A DNA stretch of 64,000 nt, taken from NCBI RefSeq assembly GCF_020360975.1, contig NW_025408681.1, positions 310,001-374,000 of the forward strand, written 5' to 3'. This DNA is from Hirsutella rhossiliensis (lineage: Eukaryota > Ascomycota > Sordariomycetes > Hypocreales > Ophiocordycipitaceae). Position 1 is the first letter of the stretch; every line of letters begins with the position of its first letter. A program made the position numbers and the translations under genes. Positions 30,765 to 42,899 of the stretch are shown here, piece after piece. The notes under the pieces were generated by a model. That model did not search any database and was not told where the DNA came from. It saw only the letters and a program-made list of their open reading frames with translations.

Positions 30765-31195
30765 GTGGATAAGGCCGATCCTACGGGAGCACGAGGCAGC
30801 GTGTCGGAAGGCAGCAGGGGTGCGCTGCGAGAGCTGCGGCGGACTCGCAAAGGAGATTCTACAGAGCCCGATATCGTACCTACACGCAGAGAGGCCGTTT
30901 GTGCTCGTGGTCGTGTCGTCGTTCTGCGGCAAAGAAGGATGCGAAATTAGGACGAGGCAGGAAATGCAGGACAAGATGGCAGAGGCGGGGCAGGCGGGCG
31001 GAAACAAGGGCGCGACGCAAATGCAAGGGCAGGATGCGCAGAGCACAGAGGAAGGTCTGCCGGGTTTGTGGAGAGATGGCGGGGCGAGGAGGTGCAGCCG
31101 ATGCCTGACGGTGGCGTACTGCAGCAGGCAACACCAAAGGAGGACTGGAAGGTGCACAAGAAGGGATGCAAGCCAAAGGCAAGCTAGGAGCTAGG
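30765..31195 (+). pseudogene. Decayed MYND zinc-finger gene inside Helitron A
   Basis: Three overlapping frames together give a MYND-type protein: CESCGGLAKEILQSPISYL and PFVLVVVSSFCGKEGCEIRT in one, CRVCGEMAGRGG in a second, RRCSRCLTVAYCSRQHQ in the first again and KEDWKVHKKGCKPK in a third. Laid end to end, the C-x2-C, C-x2-C, YC-x3-H(Q) and W-x2-H-x3-C spacing of MYND fingers is satisfied. Frames change at least twice, so it is a pseudogene. It occurs in unit A only. MYND proteins mediate protein contacts in fungal regulators. A captured host gene is the likely origin. Confidence 0.65.
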
Positions 31196-31460
31196 GAGAG
31201 GAGGAAGGAAAGTAAAGGGACAAGGCATAACGCGCAGGACATAAACAAGGTCACGGAGAACAAATAGAGGCAGGCACTATCGTAAGAAATAGGTCGCAAG
31301 CTAAAGTTGTTGTTTCAAAAAGAGATAAACGTTGTAATGTGTAGAGTAATGGTAATTTTGCAGCGATAAGTTTCGTTAGGAATAGCATCTCGAGAGGGAG
31401 AACGGTTTATTTTAGTAAAGGCAAGAGGCGTAAGAGAGCGATAGGTTTATAGTAGGCAGC

Positions 31461-31691
31461 TCATTTCTGCATGCGATAGCGGATAGGTCGAGCGGGCGGG
31501 TCGGAGGTGCTCGCGACAATAGAGTCAAGAGGAACCCGGCTTGGCTGCCGGAGCAGGAACGGGCGGGACGCCGCTCGGTCGAGACGAAGAAGCGGCCGGC
31601 GGGGAGAGGAGGAGGGGGCGGCGGAGCTGACGGTGTCCGAAGACGAGGAAGGCGGCGAATTCTGCTGCTGCAGCAAGCGCGCCCTCTTCAT
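31461..31691 (-). pseudogene. Helitron A accessory gene, 3' remnant
   Basis: Minus-strand frame of 76 residues: KRARLLQQQNSPPSSSSDTV, then a Ser/Pro/Arg-rich stretch, ending LDSIVASTSDPPARPIRYRMQK. The last segment matches the end of the unit C gene (LDSIVASTSDAPIRPLRQRMQK). The upstream two thirds of the gene were not found in unit A. Confidence 0.65.
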
Positions 31692-31799
31692 GGGCGTATC
31701 GGCAAGGGCCGGGTGGGAAGTTTAGTGTAAAGAGAAGGGCCAGTGGCGATGGTGTGTAAGAGAAGTCAAAGGATTCTAAACAAAGACGCAACATGGCGT

Positions 31800-32290
31800 T
31801 AGTGGTAGGTTATATAAGGCCTTTGTAAAAGAGGGTTATAAGATGCGTATAGAGGAGAGTGCAATAAGAGAAGGAGAACTTTAAAAGGCGGTCTAGTAAG
31901 ATGTTGAGAGTTTTAAGACAAGCAGGACGCGCGAAGCTATATTCGAGGAGAAGCAGGCAGCCCTATTCGCAACACGTGTAAGACATGGTTTTAAACTTCA
32001 GCGGGCAAGTGTCTAGGGGCATACGGAAGCTTTGACTGATAAGAGCTGGATGACAAGAAGGAAAAGCGTAGCATGCAAAGCATAGGCAAGAAGAAGCCGT
32101 CGCGGCGACGTACATATAAGGATCGGCCGAGGCCGTCTAGCCTATCGCATATAGCAGCAGGCAATGGCGGGCGGGCTTAATAGAAAGGCGGCGCCGGTAT
32201 AATGCAAAGAGCAGCAGCACGCATATAGACATAGTAGAGAGCTACGAGTAAGATATATAGACTTTTGTAGAGGATCCTATATGCGCAAGA
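31800..32290. other. AT-richer, TA-rich spacer in Helitron A
   Basis: No coding frame. The sequence is rich in TAG/TATA motifs in contrast to the GC-rich flanks, a pattern also seen at 50.74-51.2 and 52.64-53.3 kb in unit C and compatible with mild repeat-induced point mutation. Confidence 0.4.
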
Positions 32291-32699
32291 GGGTGCCAGT
32301 CAGCAAGATAAGTGCAGGGCGAATAATCGAGGCAAGGATTTATACGCTGTTATTACACTTACGAGGATTTACGCCAGGGCCTAGTGGCACCATAAGTAGG
32401 CAGGGCCAAAGAGGGCAGGTGCAAAGAGGAAGACAAGACGTCCGTGGGGCTTTGGTAGACTGGTGTCGCAATGAAGCCAGCCAACGGAAGGGACCAGTCC
32501 GGAGCGGGGACGGGGCAAGCCCGGCGCCAGAAGCCTGCGCAGCGCCGTACACAGGACCAGAGTTCCAGCCGACCACAGCAGCGCCGGCACTTGCTAGCGG
32601 CGCCCCTCGGAGAGCAAGAAGAGGCGTCAAGGAGGCGCCTCCGAGGCTAGGGCGGGGAAGACCGCCAGGACTAGGGAGATGGAGGATCAGCGCAGGCCG

Positions 32700-33240
32700 A
32701 GTCATGCCGCGGGATATCCAGCCTCGGCCGACACCAAGCGCGGCGGCAACGGCTGCCGCCGACACCGAGGGCGGCAGGGCACTGGCTGCCGCAAGGCGTG
32801 CCCAGCGCCGTCTCGGCCTCAGGGAAAAGCCAGCGCGCACCAAGAGAAATCCGGCCTCTGCTGACAGTAGAGGCCGCCGGTCCTTCGCCGCCGCCGACGA
32901 GAAGTTCGGACGTTCCGCGGGACATTCGGCCACAGCCGACATGGAGGGCCGCCGGCCCTTCGCCGCCGACGAGAGTTCGGACGCGCCGCGGGATATCCAG
33001 GCTCTGTCGACACCGACGGCGGCAGGGCGCCGGCTGCCGCAAGGCGGGCCTAGCGCCGTCTCGGCCTCAGGAAAAGCCAGCGCGCACCGAGGGAAATCCG
33101 GCCTCTGCCGACGGTGGAGGCCGCCGGGCCTCGCCGCCGCCGACGAGAAGTTCGGACGTTCCGCGGGATATTCGGCCACAACCGACGGAGGGCCGCCGGC
33201 CCTTCGCCGCCGTCAAGCGGGACTAGCTCGGCCGTAGTCT
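32700..33240. repeat. GC-rich tandem repeat of about 247 bp, roughly two units
   Basis: The segment from GACACCGAGGGCGGCAGGGC (32,761) recurs from GACACCGACGGCGGCAGGGC (about 33,009) with GCGCCGTCTCGGCCTCAGG at 32,806 and 33,053, a period near 247 bp. A motif CGCGGGATATCCAGCC / CGCGGGATATTCGGCC occurs at about 32,708, 32,918, 32,987 and 33,160. Related motifs occur upstream of RepHel in unit C (53,928 and 54,331). Long frames are open here on both strands because stops are rare in such DNA. Confidence 0.7.
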
Positions 33241-33523
33241 CGATCGGAAGCCAGCACTCGCCGCGAGCCATCCAGTCCCGGCCGGCCAGCAGGGCCGAGA
33301 TCCCCGCCACAACTCCGGCCGCAGCCGGGCTGCTTGTTGGCGGCAGAGATAGCGCCTCGGCAGGTACGGTCGTAGAGCGAGGTAAAGGCGTGTAGCGGTG
33401 ATAGCTAACCGGACGCAGGTAGATCGGCGATAAGACGGCAGGCGAGGAAGAGCAGAAGAGAAACGCCATCTTAGTAGTGGGCAGGCCGAGCGGAAACGCG
33501 CCCGGGTCGGTGAAAGGGTGCCG

Positions 33524-36500
33524 AGACCAAGGAGCTGCAGGCCGAGGACCTAGCCAGCGCGCTGCGGCACCTCGACGAGGAGTTCGAGGCGGGCGAGAGG
33601 CTGGCCAACGAGCAGACGTGGTGTGCGCCGGTGCCGCGCGAGAGGCAGGTGAGGACGGTGCGGAAGTTCTACCGGGCGTTCCACGACGCTGGCACGCTGC
33701 CGATCGCGACCTGCACGCTATGCTACCGGAAGCGGGCCAAGGGGCTGAGGGAGATGGCGTGGGAGGGTGGGAGGGTGGTCGCGGGCGGTGTTGCGGGGCG
33801 GGCGGTCCCCGTTCGGGTGCCAAGCCTGCTTCCCGGAGGGCAGGCCGGTGGCGGTCTGCGCAGAGTGCGCGCGATGGGCCGGGCGTGAGGGCGTCGCCGG
33901 CCATGCACCTCCATGGGCGGCTCGGCTGCGAGCACGCGTACCCCGACGAGCTAAAGGACCTCACGCCGCTCGAGGAGAAGCTCATCTCGCTCAACTCGTG
34001 CTACGGCTTCGTGACGAAGTATAGCATCCCCGGCGGCCAGAGGCAGAGCGTGAGGTACCGAGGCACGTCAAGGGCCATATCACGGTGTTCCCGAACGACG
34101 TGCAGGGCCTGGCTGCCAGGTGCTCCCGCACCCGCTGGTCCGGGTCATGGACGAGATCCACGTCTCGTGGCAGGGCGCTGAGAGGCCCGGGCCGCGGGAC
34201 CTATCAGGCCTGCTGTCGGTAAGGCGGTCGGCGGTCGAGAGGGCGCTGGCCTGGCTCAAGGAGAACAACCCGCTCTACGGCGAGGTCGAGATCGACGCGG
34301 CGGAGATAGCCAGCTGGGGGCGCCGCCGCACGGTGCCGCCGGTGGTGTGCGAGCGGCTGGAGCGAAACGAGCCGTCGGCGCGGGAGAGGACGCAGACGGC
34401 GCAGGTGGTGCCGCCGTCGGAGCGGGCCATGGACGACGGAGGCGCGGCCGAGATCGAGGAGGTCCTCGCGATGCTAAGGCAGGGCCAGGACCCCGCCGAG
34501 GGGAGCCGCGACGTCGGGCTCACGTGCGAGGACGACGACAGGGACGGCGCTAGGCCCGAAGAGGACGGGGACGTAATCAATGAGGTAACGTCTTCCGGCA
34601 TGTTCCCGTTAGATGGGGCGCCAGATGTGGCCGACGCCGAGAAGATTCGCTTCGCCCGCGACGCGGTCGGGCCCGAGGAGCGCGCGCCAGCCCGAGGACG
34701 TGGTAGGGACGGCGGCCAGAGGGCGGCGGGCGACGGCGGCGACGGCGAGCCGTACATACAGGTGCGACGCGGCGAGGATTTCGCCGACTCGGCGGACGCC
34801 TCCTTCTTTGCAAAGGCCTTTCCGACCCTGTTCCCTTTGGCTTAGGCGGGCCGAGGCTCGCCGACGAGGACGCCGCGGGAGAGCGCGGGCCTAGCGTCGG
34901 GAACCAGGGCGCCCAGGCGGAGCGGGTTGCAGAGGGCCTTATGTCGACGCGGAACATGAAGCTCCAGGCATGGGCCGACGTCGTGCTGCGGCGTCACGGC
35001 GGCCGGTTCGCGACGCACCTATCTTCGCCTTCCTTGTCTTTAACATGGGCGTGCGGTCTAAGAACCGCCAGGCCAGCATGCTAGGCGTAGCGAGGAAGAA
35101 CTTCGCAAGGGTCGAGGGCCTACTAAAGTCGTTAACGGCGCAGAGGCTCGATGCGGCCAAGGCCGAGCTCGAGGCCACAGGTAACACTAGCGTCGAAGGC
35201 GTTAAAGAGCTCCTCCGGTGCCTCTCCGTGTTCTTCTACCGGCACCCAATGTCGAGGAGAGCCGCCTTAGTATGCGGAAGAAGATACTATCCTCATCGTT
35301 AGGTACGGGGTGCCGGCTATCTGGTTCACGCTGAACCCGAACGACATTACGAACCTAGTAAAGTTACGGCTAGCGGCGCACCGCGGCCGCGACCCGACGA
35401 GGCCGAGGCCTTCCTAAGTGACCTAGGGACCGCGTATAAGCGGACGCGGCTGGCCATATCGGACCCGATGAGCTCGGCCGTCTTCTTCCACCGGGAGATG
35501 ACGCTCTTCTTCGAGCACTACGTCAACGTCGGGGAGGAGTCGGTGTTCGGCCACGTCGGCGCATACTACGGGGCGGTAGAGACCAACGAGCGAGGCGCCC
35601 TCCACATCCACGGGCTCCTCTGGCTAAGGGGCAACGCGGGCATTGGCGACGCGCTCGCCGGCCCGGACGCGGAGGAGCAGGCGGCGTACCGGGAGCGCAT
35701 CGTCCGCTACGTAGATAGCGTCTTCTCTGAGGTAAGGCGGCCGCCTTAACACAAACCCCGATGCCCCTATCTGGGTCAGGCTGAGGGCCTAAGCTGAACC
35801 GAGGCCGCAGGAGCTAGACGCAGAAGGTTACTGTGCCATGCAGGCAGAGCGGTCGGCCACGGCGGACATATCGTCGCGGCTCGACGACGTCGCGCGCTTC
35901 ACGGACACCTTCGACGAGGAGGCCAACTTCTGCGCGGGCGCGACGCAGATCCATACGCATAGCGCGACCTGCGTAAAATACTCGCTCGGCGCGGGGCGCG
36001 GAAGGGGACCTCTGCCGGTTTAAGGCGCCGTGGAGGTTGGTGGAGAGGACGGCGCTGACGGCGGACGGGGTGCTCGAGATCCGGCGGACGCATAGCATGG
36101 TGAACCGGTGGAACAGGGCGATGGCAGTGGGGCTACGACACAACCACGACATCTCGTTCATCGCGACGCAGCGCAAGACCATGGCCCTAATCTACTATAT
36201 TACTAACTATGCGACGAAGGTAGAGGACCCGGTGTGGAAGCGTGTGGCCGCCGCGGCCGAGTTCCTTCCTGTGCTAGAGCCGACGGGAGAGGGCAACAGA
36301 AGTGGCGCCGACCGCGACGCCGGCCGGGAGGGCGGGGCCGAAGGGTAGCGACGGCGGCGGACCCCGTAGGGGAAATAAGACGAGAACGTTCCTGCTTAAG
36401 GCGGCGAATCGAGTCTTTACGGAGCGGCCGCTGTCGCAGGTCGAGGTGATCGCGCACCTCCTAGGGTACCCGGCGGAGTTTAGCAGCGGCTCAGCGTGGG

Positions 36501-39395
36501 CGTATATAAACGCAAACCAGCTCTACTGGGCCGTCTTCCGCCGGTGGCGGCACCTCCGACGGGCGAGCGGCGCCGAGGCGACGGGCGACGCGCCGGACGA
36601 GACGGTCGTCGTCGAGGAGGCTGGCCTGAGGATCCCTCTCGTCGAGGCCTACCGGCACCGGGGCGAGCTCCTGCGGGCCTCTGCCTTTATGACTACGCAT
36701 CGCTTGTAAGGTTAAAGCAAAACGGCAGCGGCGCCGACGGTATGGCGGGCTGGGGTGAGGTACCCTTCGCGGAGAGCTGGGCGTCGGGGAAGGGCTGGGT
36801 GCAGGCGCTTAGGCGGCCGGGTTGCGGGGCGACTGTATGCGTCGACGGATACCTCAGCAAGGAGTTCAGCGAGGAAGACGACGAGTCGTGCCACCGGAGG
36901 TGCGTACTATAAGACGGGGGGCGCCTAAGAGGAAGGCAGAGCAGCTAGGGGCATCGGCTAACAGCATCTAGGGCGGCGGTGCAGCACCTGGCCCTATTCG
37001 TGCCGTGGGAGTCCTTCCTCGGCGAGGAGGCAGGCGACATTAACAACATCTGGGCACGGGCGCGGGAGTCGCTGGCGCCGAGGGTCGCGCGGCTCGCAGA
37101 CAACGTGCAGCTCCTCCGGCGGTCGGCGGAGGACGCGAAGCGCGACGCCAAGCAGTGGGCCGCCACGGCCGAGGAGGGCGGTATGACGGCGCCGCAGGCC
37201 GACGACGAAGGCAGGGGGGCGGCCGAAGGGGGCGAGGAGGCATACCGCGCCGGCGGGGCGGGCGACGCGGCCCGGCTCATCGACGTCGTCCGGAACGCCG
37301 CCAGCGCGGGACAAGTCACGGCGCAGTCAACGGAGCTGCTAGCGATGACGCAGCAGCTCTGCCGGTTCCAGCAGTCGGCGCTCGGGTCGGCGGCCGAGCT
37401 CGCGGCGACGGTGGTGGCGGACGAGAGGGCAGGCAGGCGGGTGAACCTACCGGGCTCGGCGCTGTCGGGGCGGCACTGCCGCGGCAAGAAGAGGTGCGGG
37501 CCATCAAGTCGCAGCAGAGGAGCGCGGCGCGGGGCGGAGCGGGCGATCCAGGGCATCCAGGGCGGCGGGGCGGCGGCGGGCGTCGGGGCCGACCGCGGCG
37601 CGGCCCTTCGCGGGGTGATGGGGGGCTTCGGCGAGGACGACATCGACGTAACGGCGGCCGACGGCGACGCAGACGCAGGCACGGCGGCGGGGATGCGCGT
37701 GCGGCTCGGCCCGTCGAGCTCGTTCGTCGCCGCCGGCAGAGCTGGCGGGCCAGCTCACGCTCAACGAGAAGCAGGCCATCGCCCTCCTAATCGTGTGCCG
37801 GCAACTCGACCGAATCCGGCAGGGCGACGACGCAGGCGGCGACGGTGGTGGCCAGCTCTGCCTATTCATCGGCGGCGAGGCGGCACCGGCAAGTCGCGCG
37901 TCATCGAGGCGCTCGTCGAGCTGCTCGCCCGGAGGGACCTATCGAGCCGGGTACTGGTTACGGCGACGTCGGGGACGGCGGCAGCGCGGATCAACGGCAT
38001 CACGCTGCACTCGGCCTGCGGCCTTACGGTCGGCCAGGGCGGCCGGGCGGGAGGGGCGACGAGGGACATTGACGGCGTACGGCTGGCGGGCCAGGGCGAG
38101 CGCTTCGTCGACGGCCGGTCGCGGATGGACTGGCAGGAGAAGGAGGTGCTGGTGATCGACGAGGTCAGCATGCTCGGGGCGCGGACGCTGCACGCCGCCA
38201 ACGAGCAGCTCTGCCGGCTGCGGGGGTCGGCGCGGGACTTCGGCGGCATCCCGGTAGTGATCCTCTGCGGCGACTTCCACCAGTTCCGGCCGGTGCAGGA
38301 ACGGTCGATCCTGCTGCCGAGCGCGGCGGTGGCGTGGGACGAGGACGGGGCGTTCGCGGCCGAGCAGCGGCGGCAGCACGACAAGGCGCACGCGCTGTGG
38401 CGGCGCTTCACGACGGTCGTCATGCTAGACGAGCAGATGCGGGCCGCCGGCGACCCGGAGCTGCGGCGGCTGCTCGGGCGGATCCGCCGGGGCGAGCAGG
38501 ACCGGTCGGACCTAGAGCTGCTCAACTCGAGATGCTACCGGCCGGGCAGGCGGATCCCGTGGGAGACGGGCCTGACGGTGGTGACGCCGCTCAACCGGAA
38601 CCGCTGGAACCTCAACCTAGAGGCGGCGCTCGCGTTCCGGGAGAGGCGGCGGACGGCGGCGCGCGTCTTCCTCTCCGAGCATAAGTGGAGGGACGGCGTG
38701 CCGACGGAAGAGGAGGCGGTGCTAATGCTAGGCCAGGGCGACGACAGCGCGACCCCGGTGCCGGCCGTCTTCCTCTTCGTGCCAGGCATGCCGGTCGTCG
38801 TGAACCAGAACACGCACCAGGGGCTGAAGCTTGTGAACGGGGCCGGGTACACGGCGGTGGACGTCATCCCCGACCGCGCCTTCCCCGGCCACCGCGTCTC
38901 GGCGGAGCTCATCATGCACTTCGGGCCGCCGGCGGGCATCGTGCTGGCCTCGGAGACGACCAAGGACTTCCACTTCGTCGGGATGCCTGCCGGGACGATC
39001 CTGCTAACGCCCATCAGCGTCAAGATCACAGCGCAGCGGAAGCGGCCATGGCAGCGCAACGACGTCAGCCGGAGGGGCCTGCCGTGCGCCGCGGCCTTCG
39101 CCTGCACCGACTATAAGGTGCAGGGCGGGACGCTAGAGCGCGTGGCGCTGGAGCTGCGGGGGGCGAGGATGACGACGGTCGAGGGGAGGGCGGTGCCGTC
39201 GTCGTGCGACCCGTATAGCCTATACGTGCAGCTGTCGCGGTGCCCGACGCTCGACGGCATCATGCTCGTATCAGAGGTGCGGAGCGGGACCTAGTGGGGA
39301 ACCGGGTGCCTGAGGAGATGACGGCAGCGCAGGCCCGGCTAGAGGAGCTTAGCAGGCAGACAACACAGGAGGCGGCCGACTGGCTCCGCAGGTAA
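33524..39395 (+). pseudogene. Helitron A RepHel (Rep + PIF1-like helicase), frameshifted
   Basis: The gene has the exon structure of unit C: introns 35,732-35,810 (GTAAGG donor) and 36,900-36,971. The N-terminal cysteine region (CTLCYRKRAK) resembles DUF6570. Helitron_like_N follows (MGVRSKNRQASMLGVARKNF). Rep motifs are ALHIHGLLWL (HUH, about 35,600) and YYITNYATK (36,192-36,218). The helicase shows GGTGKS, LVIDEVSMLG, CGDFHQFRPVQ and YVQLSRCPTLDG. Many frameshifts occur (around 33,780, 34,110, 34,845, 35,260, 36,000, 36,345, 36,690, 37,480, 37,740 and the P-loop at about 37,880). The last frame is broken at 39,290 (a G missing) and would end at 39,395. Confidence 0.88.
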
Positions 39396-39830
39396 CGCAG
39401 GCGCCCTGCATTTTCCACACTTCCGACGTAAAAGGAGTGTAGGTTAAGGGCCAGGAGGACGGGCGAAGGGGGTGGTCTGTGGAGGCGTGTGGTCTATGGC
39501 GGGGTTAGAAGCCGGGCCGGCTTGGGCACCTTCCTCTATGTGGTCTGCGGCGGCGTATGGTCTACGGAGGCGTTGGAAGCGAACTGCGCAGCTGGAACTA
39601 AAAGGGGCAGCAAGGGGGCAGGGCATTATTTATTATTTTTATTTATTAACGAATGAAAAGCGAGAACATCGACGAATCAAAAGCGAGAAAAGAACAACCG
39701 ACGAATCAAAAGCGAGAACGCCAGCGAATCAGAGGGCGGCATTTGCGGGGGGGAAATCGATGGCGAATTTTTTTTCTCCCCGGGGAGGAACCCTAAGAAT
39801 TCTCCCCGGGGAGGAACCCTAAGAACGAGG
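39396..39830. other. 3' end of Helitron A and A/B junction
   Basis: After RepHel lies a non-coding tail with the repeated motif CGACGAATCAAAAGCGAGAA (about 39,670 and 39,700) and AGCGAATCAGAGGGCGG, also present near 61,200-61,245 in unit C. Two tandem 26-bp copies of CTCCCCGGGGAGGAACCCTA follow a T run (palindromes at 39,776-39,787 and 39,802-39,813). Unit B begins after GGCTCGCCAGCCGCGGCTCG, with GCGCAAAGAGGCCTTTCGGA as its left-end motif. Confidence 0.6.
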
Positions 39831-40239
39831 GGAAGGCTCGCCAGCCGCGGCTCGCGCAAAGAGGCCTTTCGGAACGAAAGTTGGCGATGGCGACAGGAGA
39901 AAGTCGGGGAGAGGAGAGAGTTGGCGACAGGAGATAGGAGACAGGGGAAGTGAGAGGAAGACAGGAAGAAGAGTGAGATATGAGATATGAGATGGAGATC
40001 CGGTGAGAGACGTAGAGCATTATCGTGAGTGAAATCGAGACAGAGCGTCAGAGAGGCAGCCTAGGCCGCTGCAAGGGAGATTTTGCTTTGCAAAGGCGCA
40101 AAGGGCGTGGAGAGGCGGCAGGGGTGAAGAGAGTTGTGGGTGGGTAATGCATGTGTGGGCGAGTGGAAGGCTCTGAGGATTTACAGGTGCTATAAGTGGT
40201 GGATATAAACAGAATAAGGAGTATATTGGAGAAGTTTTG

Positions 40240-41845
40240 ACTGGATTGTCTTTGTGAAAAGGAGAGCAAGAGGAGAAGGAAATATCCCATTAGGGCCTTT
40301 CGCACTTGAGTTTGAGGATGATGAAACATGTTCCTTGTCATGTTGTGTTGTTTCGTTCGTTGCTTTACAGAATATTCTTGGGCGGATGTCGGGCGCGGTG
40401 GGGTCGGGAAGAGATTGACGCCGGAGGTCTGATAGGGCCAGAGGCGGATGTGGCTGGGTGATTGACTGGCTCGGTGTCCGTCTCTGAGTCTCCGGGTCTT
40501 CGTGGGACAGAAGGGAGGAAGTGTCGGATTTGGCGGGGCCTCGACTATCACAGGCGGCGACTATGGTGGAAATTTCTGGAGAAAGTCGCGGTCTCTTGGT
40601 TGGGGTTTGGTCGGGATCGGGCAATGACCGCTTTGATGTCATCATAAGGATCGACTGACCTAGATGCAGGCGGCGTGGGAGAGCGCCGCTTGGGGCGGCA
40701 TTGCGTTTTTGGTAGAGGTAAACCTGGCCAACGCATCGCTATAGTCCGAGGGTTGCCGACTGAGCCCTTGGGTGTCGTCGGCAGTAGCTGTGTCGCAGAA
40801 GCCTGGTTGGACATGGCCCTGTCAAGGAAAGTCCATGTATCGGGGACGACGATGAAGATATAGTCTTGCTCGAAGGCCGGGGCATGTGTCATGATCTGGT
40901 GATCGAGTAAGCCGGCGATTTTGCCCGTGCAGGTGAGGAGAGCGTTCGGCTGGAACTGGCTATCGCGCCTCTCGGTCATCTTCTTGCATAGGAGGTCCAA
41001 GCATTGGCGTGAATGGGGAAGATGACGAAAAGTTGAAAGGGATGAAAGCCCTTGAAGGGTGTTTTGCCGGAATCCCAGGACAGATAAAGGTCGAGAGCTG
41101 GACAAAGCCGCAACAGCTCAGCTGGGTGTCGTCAGGGCCGCAGCCGAGTTTCCATGCAGAAGGTCGCGGCCGGAACCGATGACAGGTCCCGTGAAGGAGA
41201 CAATGGGTTGTATCGCTGGGAAGGCATCCGCCGAGCCGAGGGTGCGAGGGATGACTCTGTGGCCATCGTCAGAGATGGTAGTGGTGACGGAGGTCTGGAG
41301 CATACACCTACGGCTGGTAGCTGTGGTCGCGGACGATGAGAGCCGGGATGGTGTATTCTGTAATGTTGTCATCCTCCGACTCGAAGCTATCACGTCGCTC
41401 GATTTCCCACGTCAGGGCAAAGGGATGAACACGGCCGACCATAAAGAACCACTGCTCGGTCCATTCCGAGGGGATTATCTGTTGGTTGTATATGGAAATA
41501 TTAAGGCTCAAGAAGATGCAGGTCGATGGATTGTCAGGATCTGACCGGATTGCTGCATACTCTGGAGTCGACAGCCATGAGGGCGTTGGAAGGAAGACCC
41601 TCGCTAGGGTTTCTGCGTTGAGCCCTTTGACACGATGCTCATTCTGGTAGGCGAACCTAGACGGGCAGCCGGGCTGGACAAAGGCCATCATGGACATGTC
41701 GGCGCCAGCATTTTCTGGCTGTCAAGAGGTTGCCGCGGGAGGACGAGGTATCGACGTTGAGCTGGGAGGCCGACATCGTGAGAACATGGCAGATGTGGTC
41801 ACCGTGGAAGTGTAAAGGAGGGTTAGGCAGAGTAGAGGTAGGCAT
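40240..41845 (-). pseudogene. Helitron B accessory gene of unknown function
   Basis: Read on the minus strand, a block begins at about 41,700 with MSMMAFVQPGCPSRFAYQNE, HRVKGLNAETLAR and ends ...EWTEQWFFMVGRVHPFALTW, IPALIVRDHSYQP (41,308). A second block from about 41,105 has LTCTGKIAGLLDH, DYIFIVVPDTWTFLDRA and PKRRSPTP, and a third (from 40,645) TKRPRLSPE ... PDIRPR. The order and sequence match the unit C gene, so the blocks are probably exons or frameshifted pieces of one protein of perhaps 450 residues. No known domain is recognised; the GKIAGLLDH segment hints at a beta-barrel but that is a guess. It diverges from RepHel. Confidence 0.6.
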
Positions 41846-42379
41846 CCTATAAAGCAGGTTTTCTTGCTGCTCGAAAGAGGGCTCGTGGCTCGGGTCGGGA
41901 GACTTGAGAGTCAGTGAATGCTACCTAGGTGATAGATCAGAAGCGGGGGTATGCGGGAATGAGCTGGCGAGGTTCTCGAGCAGTCTCGACCATCTGGTTC
42001 TGTGGTCGTGAGTGAAGTAGGGAGCCGGGGGTTGGAAGTTGAGTAGGGGTGATGGCTATGTTGCGAGAAGTTGGAGGTCGGCGAACGGTAAGGTTAGTGT
42101 GGGTAAGACTGCGGAGAAAGAAAGTCCAGTAGTCCCCTTCGGTGTCATCGTTGCATGGAGTAGATAGCAAAGGGGCAATAACGAATGAGAGTGAAGGAAA
42201 GAAAGAGGTTATGGTAGTATTGCAGGACTCCTTTTGACGGTCGTCGGTAGTTGGATGGGCATTGCGTGCGGCTGAGCGAGGCGGGTGCCGACCGTGTCGA
42301 GTCTACTATTGGGACACGGTGAAGTCGGATATATGGGTCGACCTGAGGAGGAGGATGCGAGTTGGTCACGAGAACTTTC

Positions 42380-42545
42380 CAAGAGGGTTTGCAAGTCGAG
42401 ACTCCGGTGGCTAGCGACTACAAGAGGACAGGCAGGGGTCCTGGCTATCGCTTTAGCATTAAGGCCGTTGATGCGACATTGGTGCTGGCGAGGAGCAAAT
42501 CTAGAAGGGTAGTCCGGCTGCATGAGGACGTCATGGACATGTTAT
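42380..42545 (-). pseudogene. Second partial copy of the accessory gene N-terminus
   Basis: On the minus strand, NMSMTSS... then, in another frame, QPDYPSRFAPRQHQCRINGLNAKAIAR corresponds to MSMMAFVQPGCPSRFAYQNE and HRVKGLNAETLAR of the neighbouring gene. The DNA match runs for more than 100 bp, including ACATGTCCATGA. It indicates a tandem partial duplication within unit B, followed by decay. Confidence 0.6.
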
Positions 42546-42899
42546 CGCCGGCAGCCTTGTGGCTGTTGCTCGACGAGGCGGATTGGCGGATATTGATGGT
42601 GAACTGATGCGCAAGGTTGGTAGGATGGTGTTGGAAGGGCTGAAGAGTATGGTTTGAAGTGTGCGGCAGGCGGTTGTCGCGGCCATCTCCATGTGCCGGA
42701 GGTCGGCAGTGGCCAGGATTCGCTGGAGTGCGCAAAGAGAGCACGGCGATGGAAGGGTCGCTTTTGGCAAAGCTGGGGTAGCAGGTCGCACGTGGAGACC
42801 AGGCGAGGCCGGGACGGTGGACGCACATAGATAGGCATGGTAACGGGGGAATATAGAGGTAGTATTGCATCGCCTCGGTACCATAGGGAAGCATTTTAT

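Noticed and set aside
32281..33237. 318-codon plus-strand ORF (and 279-codon minus ORF over the same DNA)
   Set aside because: Both fall on a 247-bp tandem repeat of very high GC content in which stops are rare in all frames. No domain.
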